Both the position numbers and the translations under genes were made by a program. The notes beneath the pieces were generated by a model. That model did not search any database. It saw only the letters and a program-made list of their open reading frames with translations, and was not told the DNA's origin. A stretch of DNA of 64,000 nucleotides from DASRWT01 sp963748485 (lineage in GTDB: Bacteria > Methylomirabilota > Methylomirabilia > Rokubacteriales > CSP1-6), in contig CAVVJF010000010.1 in the NCBI GenBank assembly GCA_963748485.1, positions 116,511-180,510 on the forward strand. The letters run 5' to 3'. Shown here in pieces: positions 1-8,736 of this stretch (within the stretch, counting starts at the first letter, position 1; each line of letters opens with the position of its first letter).

Positions 1-2
1 GC

Positions 3-470
3 GTCTCGTGGAGGTCGCAACGGCGCCGGATGTACGACCGCGAGGTCGACGTGCCGCGGTTACTCGCCCATTTCCACCTGTCGCCGGAGGATGGGTGTGT
101 TCCACGGCCAATCCGCGTTGCGGCAGAGTGGGTGGTCGCCGTGACCGGAGTCCCCTTCAACAGCGTGGGCCTCAATTTCTACCGCGACGGCCACGACAGC
201 GTGGCGCCGCACTGCGATCACCTGGACGAGATCGCCGACGGATGCCCCATCGCGCTGCTCTCCCTGGGCGCCACCCGACGCATGACGATCCGCGCGAAAA
301 ATCCACCCCGGCGCGCGCTCCATGTTGACCTCGCGGCCGGCAGCCTCCTGATGATGAGCTATGCGACGCAGCTGCACTATACGCACGGCATCCCCAAGAC
401 GAACGAACGGGTGGGTCCGCGCATTAGCCTCGCCTTTCGGGTGAAGCCGGCGCGTGACTCGCCGGACTAG
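3..470 (+). CDS. AlkB-like 2OG-Fe(II) oxygenase (5' end outside window)
   Basis: This is the C-terminal part, about 155 residues, of an AlkB-family 2-oxoglutarate/Fe(II) dioxygenase. The family repairs alkylated bases by oxidative demethylation. The frame is open from the window edge, so the true start lies upstream; the first in-frame ATG at 30 is internal. Visible family residues are the metal-binding H-x-D (PHCD) after NFYRDGHD, the distal metal His in LHYTHGIPK, and the 2OG-binding Arg pair in GPRISLAFR. The stop shares a CTAG with the convergent gene at 467. The family call is firm; the substrate (DNA, RNA or protein) cannot be told. Confidence 0.85.
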   Translation, partial: VSWRSQRRRMYDREVDVPRLLAHFHLSPEDGCVPRPIRVAAEWVVAVTGVPFNSVGLNFYRDGHDSVAPHCDHLDEIADGCPIALLSLGATRRMTIRAKNPPRRALHVDLAAGSLLMMSYATQLHYTHGIPKTNERVGPRISLAFRVKPARDSPD

Positions 471-1564
471 CGCGCGTCTACCGCGGAGGATGGCGTGGCC
501 TCCCAGGAGCGCACGACGGGCAGGACCTCCTTCGCGTACAGGCGAAGCCCCGTTTCGGCCACGTCGTAGGGCGTGCCGCCGAAGCGGAACGACGTGGCCA
601 GCTCGAAGTCGCCCACGAGGGCGCGCCGCTCCTCGAGCTTGCGCAGGATACGATCCGGCGTGCCCCAGACCGCCGCTTCCATGAACGCGGCGACGATCCC
701 GTCCATGCCGATCTCCCGGGCCATGGCGATCTTCTGCGCGTAGGCGTCGTAGCCCTTCACGGTGCTGAAGTGCGAGCCCAGCAGCTCGTAGTGGTAGAAG
801 TTGCTCTCCACGAACTTCCCCATGTACTGGCGGGCCTTCGCCTCCGCGCCATCGAGCGTCGGTGTGCACACGCAGAAGTCGGCGAGCAGCGGCGGCCCCG
901 CCTCTTGCCGGTGCATCTCGCGCACCAGCTCACGATGCTTCTGGATGGCGGGCAGACGGAGGGGCCAGGGCCGGTCGGCGAACATGACCATCCTGGCGTT
1001 GAGCCGGGCGGCGGAGACGACCGAGTCGTCGGAGGAGGCGACCGCGTAGAGGCGGCCGTCGAATCGCCGGGTGGGGCGCGGCCGGATCTCGGTTCTGGGC
1101 TGCCGGTAGAACGGCCCGTCCCCTTCCATGACCCCCGTGTGCAGGGCGCGCAGGATCATCGCCGAGGCCTCGTCGAAGCGCTCGCGCGACTCGTCCATCG
1201 TGCCGCGGAAGGCTTCGAACTCCCGCCGCGCGAGGCCGCGCCCGATGCCGAGGCGGAGGCGGCCGCCGCTCAGGTGGTCGAGGACGGAAACCTGCTCGGC
1301 CACCCGCAGGGGATCGTGCCAGGGCAGAATCACGGCGGCGGTACCGAGGCCGATGTCCGGACACTGGGCGGCCAGGTAGGACATGAGCTGGAGGTTGTCG
1401 GGGCAGAACGAGTAATCGTTGAAGTGATGCTCCACCGACCACAGCACGTCGAAGCCGAGATCGGCGGCCTGCTGCGCGAGCCGGAGCTCCTCGTCCCAGA
1501 CCTGCTGATCGGACACGTCGCTCCAGCCGTAGCTGGCGAAGACCATCTGCACGCCGACGTCCAT
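467..1564 (-). CDS. LLM class flavin-dependent oxidoreductase
   Basis: A 365-residue protein of the bacterial-luciferase-like family, F420- or FMN-dependent TIM-barrel enzymes that are usually monooxygenases or dehydrogenases. The N-terminus begins MDVGVQMVFASYGW and continues with the typical SVEHHF and ILPWHDPLRVAEQVSVLD segments, then GRLRLGIGRG. I chose the ATG at 1564 because AGGAGG sits 7 bases upstream; the open frame reaches further but that part is unlike the family. It is divergent from the SDR at 1644 with about 80 bases between them. Substrate unknown. Three other LLM genes lie in the window. Confidence 0.88.
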   Translation of the reverse strand: MDVGVQMVFASYGWSDVSDQQVWDEELRLAQQAADLGFDVLWSVEHHFNDYSFCPDNLQLMSYLAAQCPDIGLGTAAVILPWHDPLRVAEQVSVLDHLSGGRLRLGIGRGLARREFEAFRGTMDESRERFDEASAMILRALHTGVMEGDGPFYRQPRTEIRPRPTRRFDGRLYAVASSDDSVVSAARLNARMVMFADRPWPLRLPAIQKHRELVREMHRQEAGPPLLADFCVCTPTLDGAEAKARQYMGKFVESNFYHYELLGSHFSTVKGYDAYAQKIAMAREIGMDGIVAAFMEAAVWGTPDRILRKLEERRALVGDFELATSFRFGGTPYDVAETGLRLYAKEVLPVVRSWEATPSSAVDAR

Positions 1565-1643
1565 CGCGTCCTCCTGGGCCGGAGCGGCCGGCGTCATGAT
1601 TTCACGATTGCCGCGCGGGCACAATCGAGCGATGCTACCCGCC

Positions 1644-2486
1644 ATGAGCGCGACCAATCGACCTGTGGCCGTCGTGGTGGGAGCAACATCGAAGTGGCAA
1701 GCGGATGGGCGTAACACCAAGCTGGCGCACGGCAAGACGCTGGACGACCACGACTTGCCGGTCGGCATCCGCTGGGGCGTGGGTGGCGCCGTCACGCAGA
1801 AGTTCGCGAAGGAGGGCTTCGTCACCGTGCTGACGACCCGCCGGGCCGCGAATGCGGCCGGGCTGGAGAAGGCCATCCAGGAACAGGGCGGCACGAGCTT
1901 CATCGTGGAGCTCGACCTGGTGTCGCCGGAGTCCATCTCGAAAGCCTTCGCCACCATTCGCGAGCAGGCCGGGGATCCGGAGGTCCTCGTCTACAACGCG
2001 GGGTACCTCGAGGGGCGTGACCTGCCGCCGGACAAGGAGCTGCTGGAGCACGTCCCCGTCGACATCTTCGAGACCGCCCAGCACGTCGCGAGCCGCGGGC
2101 CCTTCCTGGTCGCGAAGGAAGTGCTGCCGGCCATGCGCCAGCGAGGGACCGGCTCGTTCCTCATCTCGAACAACGCCTCGTCTCTTCGCGGCCGGAAGCG
2201 ATTGACCGGGCAGTCGCTCTACTACCCGCGGGTCATGATGCGCACGCTGGCGCAGGTGCTGACGGAGGAGTATTCGGAGCACGGCGTGCACGTCGCCAAC
2301 GTGGTGATCGACGGTCTCATCGACTCGCCGGGGACCAGGGCCCTGGCCCGCGCCCGGGAGCACCCGGAGATCGTGATGAACCCCGTGAAGATCGCGGAGG
2401 CGTTCTACTACCTCCACACTCAGGATCGGTCCTGCTGGACGCACGAGCTCCAGCTGACGCCCTTCTCGACCAAGCCCAGCTTCTAG
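1644..2486 (+). CDS. SDR-family protein with altered active site
   Basis: A 280-residue protein with a short-chain dehydrogenase/reductase fold: NAD(P)-binding start VAVVVGATS, LDL after the third strand, VYNAG (the NNAG equivalent) and SNNASS at the catalytic Ser strand. Two oddities are visible. The glycine motif is split by about 28 extra residues (GATS at 13-16, GVGG at 45-48). The Y-x-x-x-K motif reads L-Y-Y-P-R, so the catalytic Lys is Arg and the Tyr is shifted. It may be an atypical enzyme or a non-catalytic binder. Start ATG 1644 is preferred over ATG 1632. It ends in a CTAG shared with the next gene. Confidence 0.78.
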   Translation: MSATNRPVAVVVGATSKWQADGRNTKLAHGKTLDDHDLPVGIRWGVGGAVTQKFAKEGFVTVLTTRRAANAAGLEKAIQEQGGTSFIVELDLVSPESISKAFATIREQAGDPEVLVYNAGYLEGRDLPPDKELLEHVPVDIFETAQHVASRGPFLVAKEVLPAMRQRGTGSFLISNNASSLRGRKRLTGQSLYYPRVMMRTLAQVLTEEYSEHGVHVANVVIDGLIDSPGTRALARAREHPEIVMNPVKIAEAFYYLHTQDRSCWTHELQLTPFSTKPSF

Positions 2487-4396
2487 GGCGCGCGGCGCGG
2501 GCGCGCGGCGTCCAGCGCCGCCGCGATGGCTTTTGCCACCGCCTCCACCGTCTCGGTTTCTGTCAGCAGGGTGGTGGCGGGGAGCTCGCACCCGAGCCTT
2601 TCTTGCAGCAGCGCCACCACACGCATGGCCGACAGTGAGTCGCCGCCCAGGTCCAGGAAGACATCCCGTACGCCCACGGGCTCCACGTCCAGCACGTCCT
2701 GCCAGGTGGCTACCACCATGGCCTCCACGCGGTCACGGGGCGGAAGCCACGCCGACGCCAGCTCGGGACGCGCCGAGGGTGGTGGCGGCAGAGCCTGCAC
2801 GTCCACCTTGCCATTGAGGGTGAGCGGGAGGGTGTCGAGCATCACGAAGCGCTGCGGCACCATATAGGCGGGCAACCGCACCGCCAGCGCCTCACGCAGC
2901 GTGGAGATGGACGGCGCCGGCGCGCCGCGCACCACGTACGCGGTCAGCCATGGACGGCCCGTTCGATCGGGCCGCATGGCCACCGCCGCCGACCGCACGC
3001 CCGCGCACGCGAGCAGGGCGATCTCGACCTCGGCCGGCTCCACCCGATTGCCGCGCACCTTGAGCTGGGTGTCGACTCGCCCCAGCACGGCCAGCATGCC
3101 GTCCGGACGCCACTGTCCCACGTCCCCCGTGCGGAACGAGCCCGGCCCCCCCGCGGGGTCGGAACGGAAGCGCGCGGATGTCTCGTCCGGTTGCCCCCAG
3201 TAGCCCAGGGCCAGCTCCGGAGTGCGCACGACGATCTCGCCGGGCTCGCCGTCCTGGCGCGGCGTTCCTTGCGGATCCACGACGCGCACTTCGATCCCCT
3301 GAACCGGGTAGCCGCAGGGCGGCGCCTCGCTGTCGAGCGGCGCCGCCTGATCGACCAGGTAGTCGCTGATCGGACCGGTTTCCGTACTCGAGTAGCCGAT
3401 GCGCAGCACCCCCCCGGGCGCGCAATGCCGCTGGAAGGCCGTGAGGTCCTCGTGCCGCACCTGCTCGCCCGCGAGCCGCACCAGCCGCAGCGCCGGGAAG
3501 GCGTCGGTCGGCCGCAGGGTCTCGACCAGCTGACGGAACAACGTCACGCCGGGCGATAGGATGGTGATCGCCTCTCGTTGAAGGTAGTCCCTCAGGCCGG
3601 CCAGCCCTCCGGCGCGCACGTCGAAAAAATGCGCGCTGGCGCCCGTCGCGAGCACATTCAGCGTGACGCCGAGATCGCCCACGAAGGCGAGTGAGCGCAC
3701 GACCGCCTCGCGGTCGTGCCGGCACGCGCCGGACCGATTGGCCACCTCCGAGATGCGCCGCCCGAGGCACGCGTAGCCCAGCATGACCCCCTTGGGCCGG
3801 CCCGTTGTCCCCGACGTGTACACCAGGCACGCGAGGGCACCGAGGCGCGGCACGATGCCCGCGATGGCTTCGGGCGCGGGGTCTACCTCGCCCACGTCCA
3901 CGATGGGCGTCGTCATGACGCCGACGGCCGCCCGCGCGCGGCCGTGGTGCTCGCGCCGCGTCACGAGCAGCTCCGCTCCGCAGTCCTGGAGGATGGCGGC
4001 CAGCCGTTCTGGGGGCGCGTCCGGATCCAGCACCACGAAGAACTTTCCCGCCTTCCACACTGCCAGCATCGCGGCCACAGCCAAGGGCCCGTTGTCGAGG
4101 AGGAGCGCGATGGGAGCGGGACCCGAGCACGCCAGGATGCGCGTCGCGAGGCCGCTGGCGAGGGCCTGCAGCTCGCGATGGGTCAACCGCTGCTCGCCCT
4201 TACTCAGGGCGAGGCGCGGCCCGAGCGCCGTCGCCCGTTGCTCGAAGTAGGCGGGCAGATGCTCGGGGGAGGGGAAAACTACCGGCTCGAACTCACCCTT
4301 CGGATGGCGGCACGCGCTGGCGATACGCGCTTGCTGGGCCCGCGCGGCGGCGGCGGCGACATCGGATCCCGTCCCCGTCGGACTGACGTGCTCCAT
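2483..4396 (-). CDS. Stand-alone NRPS-like adenylation + carrier protein
   Basis: A 637-residue two-domain protein. Residues about 45-540 form an AMP-forming adenylation domain: core motif YTSGTTGRPKG at about 193-203, STETG, a GYWGQP segment, TGD and a C-terminal NGKVD. Residues about 560-625 form a peptidyl/acyl carrier domain whose phosphopantetheine Ser is S587 in LGGDSLS. It would activate an amino or carboxylic acid as AMP-ester and load it on its own carrier. There is no condensation, thioesterase or reductase domain, and no phosphopantetheinyl transferase or other assembly-line gene nearby. The start ATG 4396 has only a weak GGGAG upstream. The stop is shared as CTAG with the SDR gene. 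Confidence 0.85.
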   Translation of the reverse strand: MEHVSPTGTGSDVAAAAARAQQARIASACRHPKGEFEPVVFPSPEHLPAYFEQRATALGPRLALSKGEQRLTHRELQALASGLATRILACSGPAPIALLLDNGPLAVAAMLAVWKAGKFFVVLDPDAPPERLAAILQDCGAELLVTRREHHGRARAAVGVMTTPIVDVGEVDPAPEAIAGIVPRLGALACLVYTSGTTGRPKGVMLGYACLGRRISEVANRSGACRHDREAVVRSLAFVGDLGVTLNVLATGASAHFFDVRAGGLAGLRDYLQREAITILSPGVTLFRQLVETLRPTDAFPALRLVRLAGEQVRHEDLTAFQRHCAPGGVLRIGYSSTETGPISDYLVDQAAPLDSEAPPCGYPVQGIEVRVVDPQGTPRQDGEPGEIVVRTPELALGYWGQPDETSARFRSDPAGGPGSFRTGDVGQWRPDGMLAVLGRVDTQLKVRGNRVEPAEVEIALLACAGVRSAAVAMRPDRTGRPWLTAYVVRGAPAPSISTLREALAVRLPAYMVPQRFVMLDTLPLTLNGKVDVQALPPPPSARPELASAWLPPRDRVEAMVVATWQDVLDVEPVGVRDVFLDLGGDSLSAMRVVALLQERLGCELPATTLLTETETVEAVAKAIAAALDAARPRRAP

Positions 4397-4536
4397 GGCT
4401 GCCAATGCTCCCGCGCCGGCGGGAGGGCTGTCAAGGCGACGAGGCCGGGTGTTGGGCCGCGTCGGGGCCCCACATATCGTAGCCCTTGACTTACTCCACC
4501 CCCACCGGTATGGTCCCGGGCGAGGAGGAGCCCACC

Positions 4537-4809
4537 ATGAGTTACGTGCCCACGCAACCACAGGCCGACGACTTCATGCTCGTGGACTACAAGCACGTGC
4601 TGGACGACGACGAGACCCCGGAAGCCGTCGCGGAGTGCAAGTGGCTCCTCACGACGGCCACCCAGCTCGTGGAGCGGGAGGCGGCGCGGCTGGGGATCGC
4701 CGAGTGGCAGCTCTTCCGGCGGCGGCACGACATCGACTCGCTGCGCGTCCAGCGCGCCTTCGACATCCTCGACTACGGCGGGCATATCGCGCGCGATCCG
4801 ACCGACTAG
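4537..4809 (+). CDS. Hypothetical 90-residue protein
   Basis: A small acidic N-terminal half (DDDETPEAVAECKW) is followed by a helical basic region (EREAARLGIAEWQLFRRRHD). I do not recognise the family. The start is supported by a strong AGGAGG 7 bases before ATG 4537, and the reading frame has the usual GC-rich third positions, so it is very likely a real gene. There is no signal peptide or membrane segment. It is divergent from the adenylation-carrier gene, with 140 bases between the starts, and lies just upstream of the XRE-cupin regulator. Confidence 0.65.
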   Translation: MSYVPTQPQADDFMLVDYKHVLDDDETPEAVAECKWLLTTATQLVEREAARLGIAEWQLFRRRHDIDSLRVQRAFDILDYGGHIARDPTD

Positions 4810-4828
4810 GACCCCGCCCGCGGCCCCC

Positions 4829-4865
4829 TTGACAGGGATGTCCACCATACTGGACACTTAGTCCA
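4829..4865 (+). promoter_or_regulatory. Promoter with overlapping palindromic operator for the XRE-cupin gene
   Basis: A perfect -35 hexamer TTGACA (4829-4834) is followed after 18 bases by a weak -10, GACACT (4853-4858). A perfect inverted repeat TGTCCA-N6-TGGACA spans 4839-4856. A second one, TGGAC-N5-GTCCA (4851-4865), overlaps it, giving three half-sites. Transcription from this -10 would begin within a few bases of the ATG at 4868, which has no Shine-Dalgarno sequence, suggesting a leaderless mRNA. Repressor binding here would block RNA polymerase, as expected for autoregulation by the downstream XRE protein. Inferred, not tested. Confidence 0.6.
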
Positions 4866-4867
4866 GC

Positions 4868-5467
4868 ATGAAGGATGCGGCGCCTCGAGACATCAACCAC
4901 CGGATCGCCGCGCGTGTCCGTGACCTGCGCGGCGCGGGCCGGCTGTCGCTCGAGGCCCTGGCGCAGCGTAGCGGCGTGAGCCGCTCGATGATCTCGCTGA
5001 TCGAGCGGGGCGAGTCGAGCGCCACCGCCGTCGTCCTGGAGAAGCTGGCCGCCAGCCTCGGCGTCTCGCTCGCCGCGCTGTTCGAGGACACCCACGCGCC
5101 GGTCAGCCCGCTGGCCCGGCGTAAGACGCAAACGGAGTGGCGCGACCCCGGCTCGGGTTACCTGCGGCGCAATCTGTCGCCGGCCGGCTTCGCCGCGCCG
5201 CTGCAGCTCGCGGAGATCGAGTTCCCGCCCGGCGCCCGGGTGGCCTACGAATCGAGCGCGCGCGCGGTGCCCATGCATCAACAGATTTGGGTGCTCGAGG
5301 GCGCGATCGAAGTCAGCGTCGGCACCGAGCAGGTTCGGCTCGAGGCCGGTGACTGCTTCGCCCTGCAGCTCGATCGAGCGACCGCCTACCGTAACCCGGG
5401 ACGCACGCGTGCCCGCTACCTCGTGGCGATCGTGAGCGATGCCGTCGCCCCCCGGAGGAGGCCATGA
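4868..5467 (+). CDS. XRE-family transcriptional regulator with C-terminal cupin
   Basis: A 199-residue regulator. Residues about 10-65 form a helix-turn-helix of the XRE/Cro type (LEALAQRSGVSRSMISLIERG), and residues about 110-190 a small beta-barrel cupin (PMHQQIWVLEGAIEVSVG) that normally senses a small ligand. This architecture is common in local regulators of catabolic or resistance genes. A palindromic operator overlaps its own promoter. The stop overlaps the next gene as ATGA, so it is co-translated with the GNAT enzyme, which is its most likely partner. Confidence 0.9.
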   Translation: MKDAAPRDINHRIAARVRDLRGAGRLSLEALAQRSGVSRSMISLIERGESSATAVVLEKLAASLGVSLAALFEDTHAPVSPLARRKTQTEWRDPGSGYLRRNLSPAGFAAPLQLAEIEFPPGARVAYESSARAVPMHQQIWVLEGAIEVSVGTEQVRLEAGDCFALQLDRATAYRNPGRTRARYLVAIVSDAVAPRRRP

Positions 5468-5997
5468 CCCCGACCATCCAGATTCGCCGCTCCCGCCCCG
5501 CCGACGCCGTCGAGCAGGTGCCGGCGCTCGCCCACCTTCTGATCGCGTGCGTGGAGGCGGGCGCCTCGGTGAGCTTCATGTATCCGCTGAGCCAGGAGCG
5601 GGCCGAGACGTTCTGGCGCGGCGCGCTCGACGGCGCGGGGCGTGGGGAGCGCGTCGTGCTCGTGGCCGAGGACGAGGCGGGCGCCATCGTCGGCACCGTG
5701 CAGGTGATCCTCGCGGTGCCCGAGAATCAGCCGCACCGGGGCGACATCGCCAAGCTGCTGGTGCATCCGCGCGTGCGTCGCCAGGGCATCGCGGCCCGGC
5801 TGATGGCCGCGGCGGATGAGGCGGCGCACACAGCCGGCAAGACGCTGCTCGTGCTCGATACCGTCACGGGCGGCGATGCCGAGCGGCTCTACACGCGATT
5901 GGGCTGGCAGCGCTGCGGCGTGATTCCGGACTATGCCCTCTGGCCGCGCGGCGGCTTCTGCAGCACGACGGTGTTCTACAAGACGGTAGGCGCCTGA
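5464..5997 (+). CDS. GNAT-family N-acetyltransferase
   Basis: A 177-residue acetyltransferase of the GNAT fold. The acetyl-CoA pyrophosphate-binding segment is visible as LLVHPRVRRQGIAARLM (motif A, R/Q-x-x-G-x-A), followed by LLVLDTVTGGDAERLYTRLGW (motif B with the usual Y-x-x-x-G-W). It would transfer acetyl from acetyl-CoA to an amine, substrate unknown. Translationally coupled to the XRE-cupin regulator by an ATGA overlap, with GAGGAGG directly upstream of ATG 5464. The pairing resembles resistance or detoxification cassettes. Confidence 0.88.
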   Translation: MTPTIQIRRSRPADAVEQVPALAHLLIACVEAGASVSFMYPLSQERAETFWRGALDGAGRGERVVLVAEDEAGAIVGTVQVILAVPENQPHRGDIAKLLVHPRVRRQGIAARLMAAADEAAHTAGKTLLVLDTVTGGDAERLYTRLGWQRCGVIPDYALWPRGGFCSTTVFYKTVGA

Positions 5998-6041
5998 CGG
6001 CGCGGGAGCCGGCATTCGACAGTGGTAGGCTGTGGCCTGCC

Positions 6042-7649
6042 ATGGCCAGCGCGCCCTACGACGCCCTCATCATCGGGGCAGGCATCTCCGGGATGTATCA
6101 ACTCCACCGGCTGCGGGGGCTCGGTCTGCGGGCACGGGTGTTCGAGGCCGGGGCCGGGGTGGGAGGCACCTGGTACTGGAACCGCTACCCCGGCGCGCGC
6201 TTCGACTCCGAGAGCTGGACCTACGGGTACTCCTTCTCCGACGAGATCCTGCGTGAGTGGGAGTGGAGCGAGCACTTCGCCGCCCAGCCGGAGACCCTGC
6301 GCTACTGCAACTTCGTCGCCGACAAGCTGGACCTGCATCGGGACATCGACTTCGGCTGCCGGGTCCGCGCCGCCGTCTACGACGAGGCCGCGAACGAATG
6401 GGAGGTCGAGATCGAGGGCGGTCGGCGCGAGCGGGCGCGCTTCTTGATCACGGCCATCGGGCCGCTGTCGGCGCCCACCATGCCCACCATCCCCGGCGTG
6501 GGGACCTTTCGCGGCGAGGCGTATCATACCGCCACCTGGCCGCACGAGCCCGTGGGCTTCGCGGGAAAGCGGGTGGGGGTGATCGGCACCGGCGCGACCG
6601 CAGTGCAGGCCATCACCGAGATCGCCAAGACGGTCGGCCACCTCACAGTGTTCCAGCGCACGCCGAACTGGTGCGCCCCGCTGCACAACAGCAAGATCGA
6701 CGCCGCCACGCAGTCGCGGATCAAGGCCACCTACGGGGAGATCTTCGCGCTCTGCCGCGACTCGTTCGGTTGTTTCATCCATCAAGCGGATCCGCGGCAC
6801 GCGCTCGAGGTGAGCCCCGAGGTCCGAGAGGCGTTCTACGAGAAGCTCTATGCCGAGCCCGGCTTCGGGATCTGGATGGGCAACTTCCGCGACGTGCTGA
6901 TCAACGCGGAGGCTAACGCTACCATCACCGAGTTCATGCGCCGGAAGATCCGCGCGCGGGTGAAGGACCCAGCCCTCGCCGAGAAGCTGATTCCCACCAA
7001 CCACGGCTTCGGCACCCGGCGCGTGCCGCTGGAGAGCGAGTACTACGAGGTTTTCAATCAGCCGAACGTGCGCCTCGTCGACCTGCGGGAGACGCCGATC
7101 GAGCGCATCACGCCGGCGGGGATCAAGACGAGCGACTCGGAGCACGCGCTGGATATGATCATCTACGCGACCGGCTTCGATGCCATCACGGGGGCGTTCG
7201 ACCGGATCGACATCCGTGGCCGCGGCGGCCGGCGGCTCAAGGACAAGTGGGCGGAGGGCCCGCGGACCTATCTCGGGCTGCAGGTCGAGGGCTTCCCCAA
7301 TCTCTTCACGCTGGTGGGGCCGCACAACGCCGCGACCTTCTGCAACATCCCCCGCTGCATCGAGCAGAACGTGGAGTGGGTGACGGAGCTGCTCCGGTAC
7401 ATGCGCGACAAGGGCTACGCGCGCATCGAGTCCGCGCCGGACGCCGAGCAGGGCTGGACCGAGCACGTACTGGACACCGGCCGGCGGATGCTCTTCACGC
7501 AGATCGACTCCTGGATGATGGGCATCAACTCGAACGTGGCAGGCAAGCAGAAGCGGACGTTCATGGTCTACGCGGGGGGCGCGCCGAAGTATCGGGAGCG
7601 GTGCGACCAGGTCGCCGCCGAGGGCTATACCGGCTTCATCTTCGGCTAG
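6042..7649 (+). CDS. Flavin-containing Baeyer-Villiger-type monooxygenase
   Basis: A 535-residue FAD/NADPH enzyme. An FAD Rossmann motif GAGISG (12-17), the Baeyer-Villiger fingerprint F-x-G-x3-H-x3-W-P as FRGEAYHTATWP (156-167), and a second NADPH Rossmann motif GTGATA (182-187) are all present and correctly ordered. Such enzymes insert oxygen next to a ketone to give esters or lactones; cyclohexanone and steroid monooxygenases are relatives. It stands alone, 44 bases after the GNAT gene, and convergent with the antiporter. Substrate unknown. Confidence 0.92.
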   Translation: MASAPYDALIIGAGISGMYQLHRLRGLGLRARVFEAGAGVGGTWYWNRYPGARFDSESWTYGYSFSDEILREWEWSEHFAAQPETLRYCNFVADKLDLHRDIDFGCRVRAAVYDEAANEWEVEIEGGRRERARFLITAIGPLSAPTMPTIPGVGTFRGEAYHTATWPHEPVGFAGKRVGVIGTGATAVQAITEIAKTVGHLTVFQRTPNWCAPLHNSKIDAATQSRIKATYGEIFALCRDSFGCFIHQADPRHALEVSPEVREAFYEKLYAEPGFGIWMGNFRDVLINAEANATITEFMRRKIRARVKDPALAEKLIPTNHGFGTRRVPLESEYYEVFNQPNVRLVDLRETPIERITPAGIKTSDSEHALDMIIYATGFDAITGAFDRIDIRGRGGRRLKDKWAEGPRTYLGLQVEGFPNLFTLVGPHNAATFCNIPRCIEQNVEWVTELLRYMRDKGYARIESAPDAEQGWTEHVLDTGRRMLFTQIDSWMMGINSNVAGKQKRTFMVYAGGAPKYRERCDQVAAEGYTGFIFG

Positions 7650-7650
7650 C

Positions 7651-8718
7651 TCAGGGCACGAAGGCGAGGAAGAGGAACGCCGCGAAGATCACCAGGTGGA
7701 CCGCCCCCTGCATGATGTAGGTCCGGCCAGTCCCGAGCGTGACGGCGCTCACCAGGAACGTCATCACGAGCATCGTCATGTCCTTGGGCTCCAGGCCGAG
7801 GACCAGGGGCAGCCCGAAGACGATCGAGGCCAACACCACCGCGGGAACGGTGAGGCCGATGGACGCGAGCGCCGACCCGATCGCGAGGTTCATGCTCGCC
7901 TGGAGGCGGTCCGCCCGCGCCGCCCGCATCGCCGCCCACGTCTCCGGCAGCAGGACGAGCCCCGCGATCACGATGCCGACCACCGCGCGGGGCGCGTTGA
8001 CCGCCTCGACCGCGCGTTCCACGGAAGGCGACAGCGCCTTGGCGAGGCCGACCACCGTCACCAGCGACAGCAGGAGGAGCGCCGCGCTCAGCCACGCCTC
8101 CCGCACGGTCGGCGGCTCGGCGTGCGTTTCCGCGTCGGCCAACCGGGTCTCGGGGATGAAATAGTCCCGATGGCGTACGGTCTGCACGAAGACGAAGATC
8201 GCCCACAAGACGGCCGACGTGACGCCCACGAACACGAGCTGCGAGGTGCTGTAGGTGCCGACGCCGGAGGTCGTGGTCACCACCGGGAAAATGAGAGTGA
8301 GGGTCGCCATGACGATGAGCGCGGCGAGCCCCGCGCCGGCTCCCTCGACACGGAACGTTTGCTCGCGGTGGGCAAGCCCGCCGAGGAGGACGCAGATGCC
8401 GATGACCCCGTTGCAGATGATCATCACCGCCGCGTAGATCGTGTCGCGGGGCAGGACCGCCATGTCGTCGCCGCCGGCGATCATCATCGAGAGGATGAGC
8501 GCGGTCTCGATCACGGTCACCGCCAGGGCTAGAACGAGCGTGCCCAGGGGCTCACCCACGCGATGCGCGACGACCTCCGCGTGGTGGACGGCGGCGATGA
8601 CCGCCCCGATCAACGCCGCGCCGCACAGGAGAGCCAGCAGCGTGCCCACGCCGGCCACGAACGCCGCGACGAGCAGCGCGAGGGCCAGCAGGGGGACGAG
8701 CCAGGCCCAGCGAGGCAT
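7651..8718 (-). CDS. Calcium/cation:proton antiporter (ChaA-like)
   Basis: A 355-residue integral membrane protein with about ten or eleven hydrophobic helices. The Ca2+:cation antiporter (CaCA/CAX) signature G-E-P-L-G-T...E at 55-71, with acidic residues inside a helix, marks the first alpha repeat. A second acidic helix near GLVLLPETWAAMRA is the second repeat. The family exchanges Ca2+, Na+ or K+ for protons across the inner membrane. Downstream (18-base gap) of the CoA-transferase on the same strand, probably read through from that operon. Ion specificity is not decided by sequence. Confidence 0.85.
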   Translation of the reverse strand: MPRWAWLVPLLALALLVAAFVAGVGTLLALLCGAALIGAVIAAVHHAEVVAHRVGEPLGTLVLALAVTVIETALILSMMIAGGDDMAVLPRDTIYAAVMIICNGVIGICVLLGGLAHREQTFRVEGAGAGLAALIVMATLTLIFPVVTTTSGVGTYSTSQLVFVGVTSAVLWAIFVFVQTVRHRDYFIPETRLADAETHAEPPTVREAWLSAALLLLSLVTVVGLAKALSPSVERAVEAVNAPRAVVGIVIAGLVLLPETWAAMRAARADRLQASMNLAIGSALASIGLTVPAVVLASIVFGLPLVLGLEPKDMTMLVMTFLVSAVTLGTGRTYIMQGAVHLVIFAAFLFLAFVP

Positions 8719-8736
8719 GGGAGCCGGCGGTGACGC

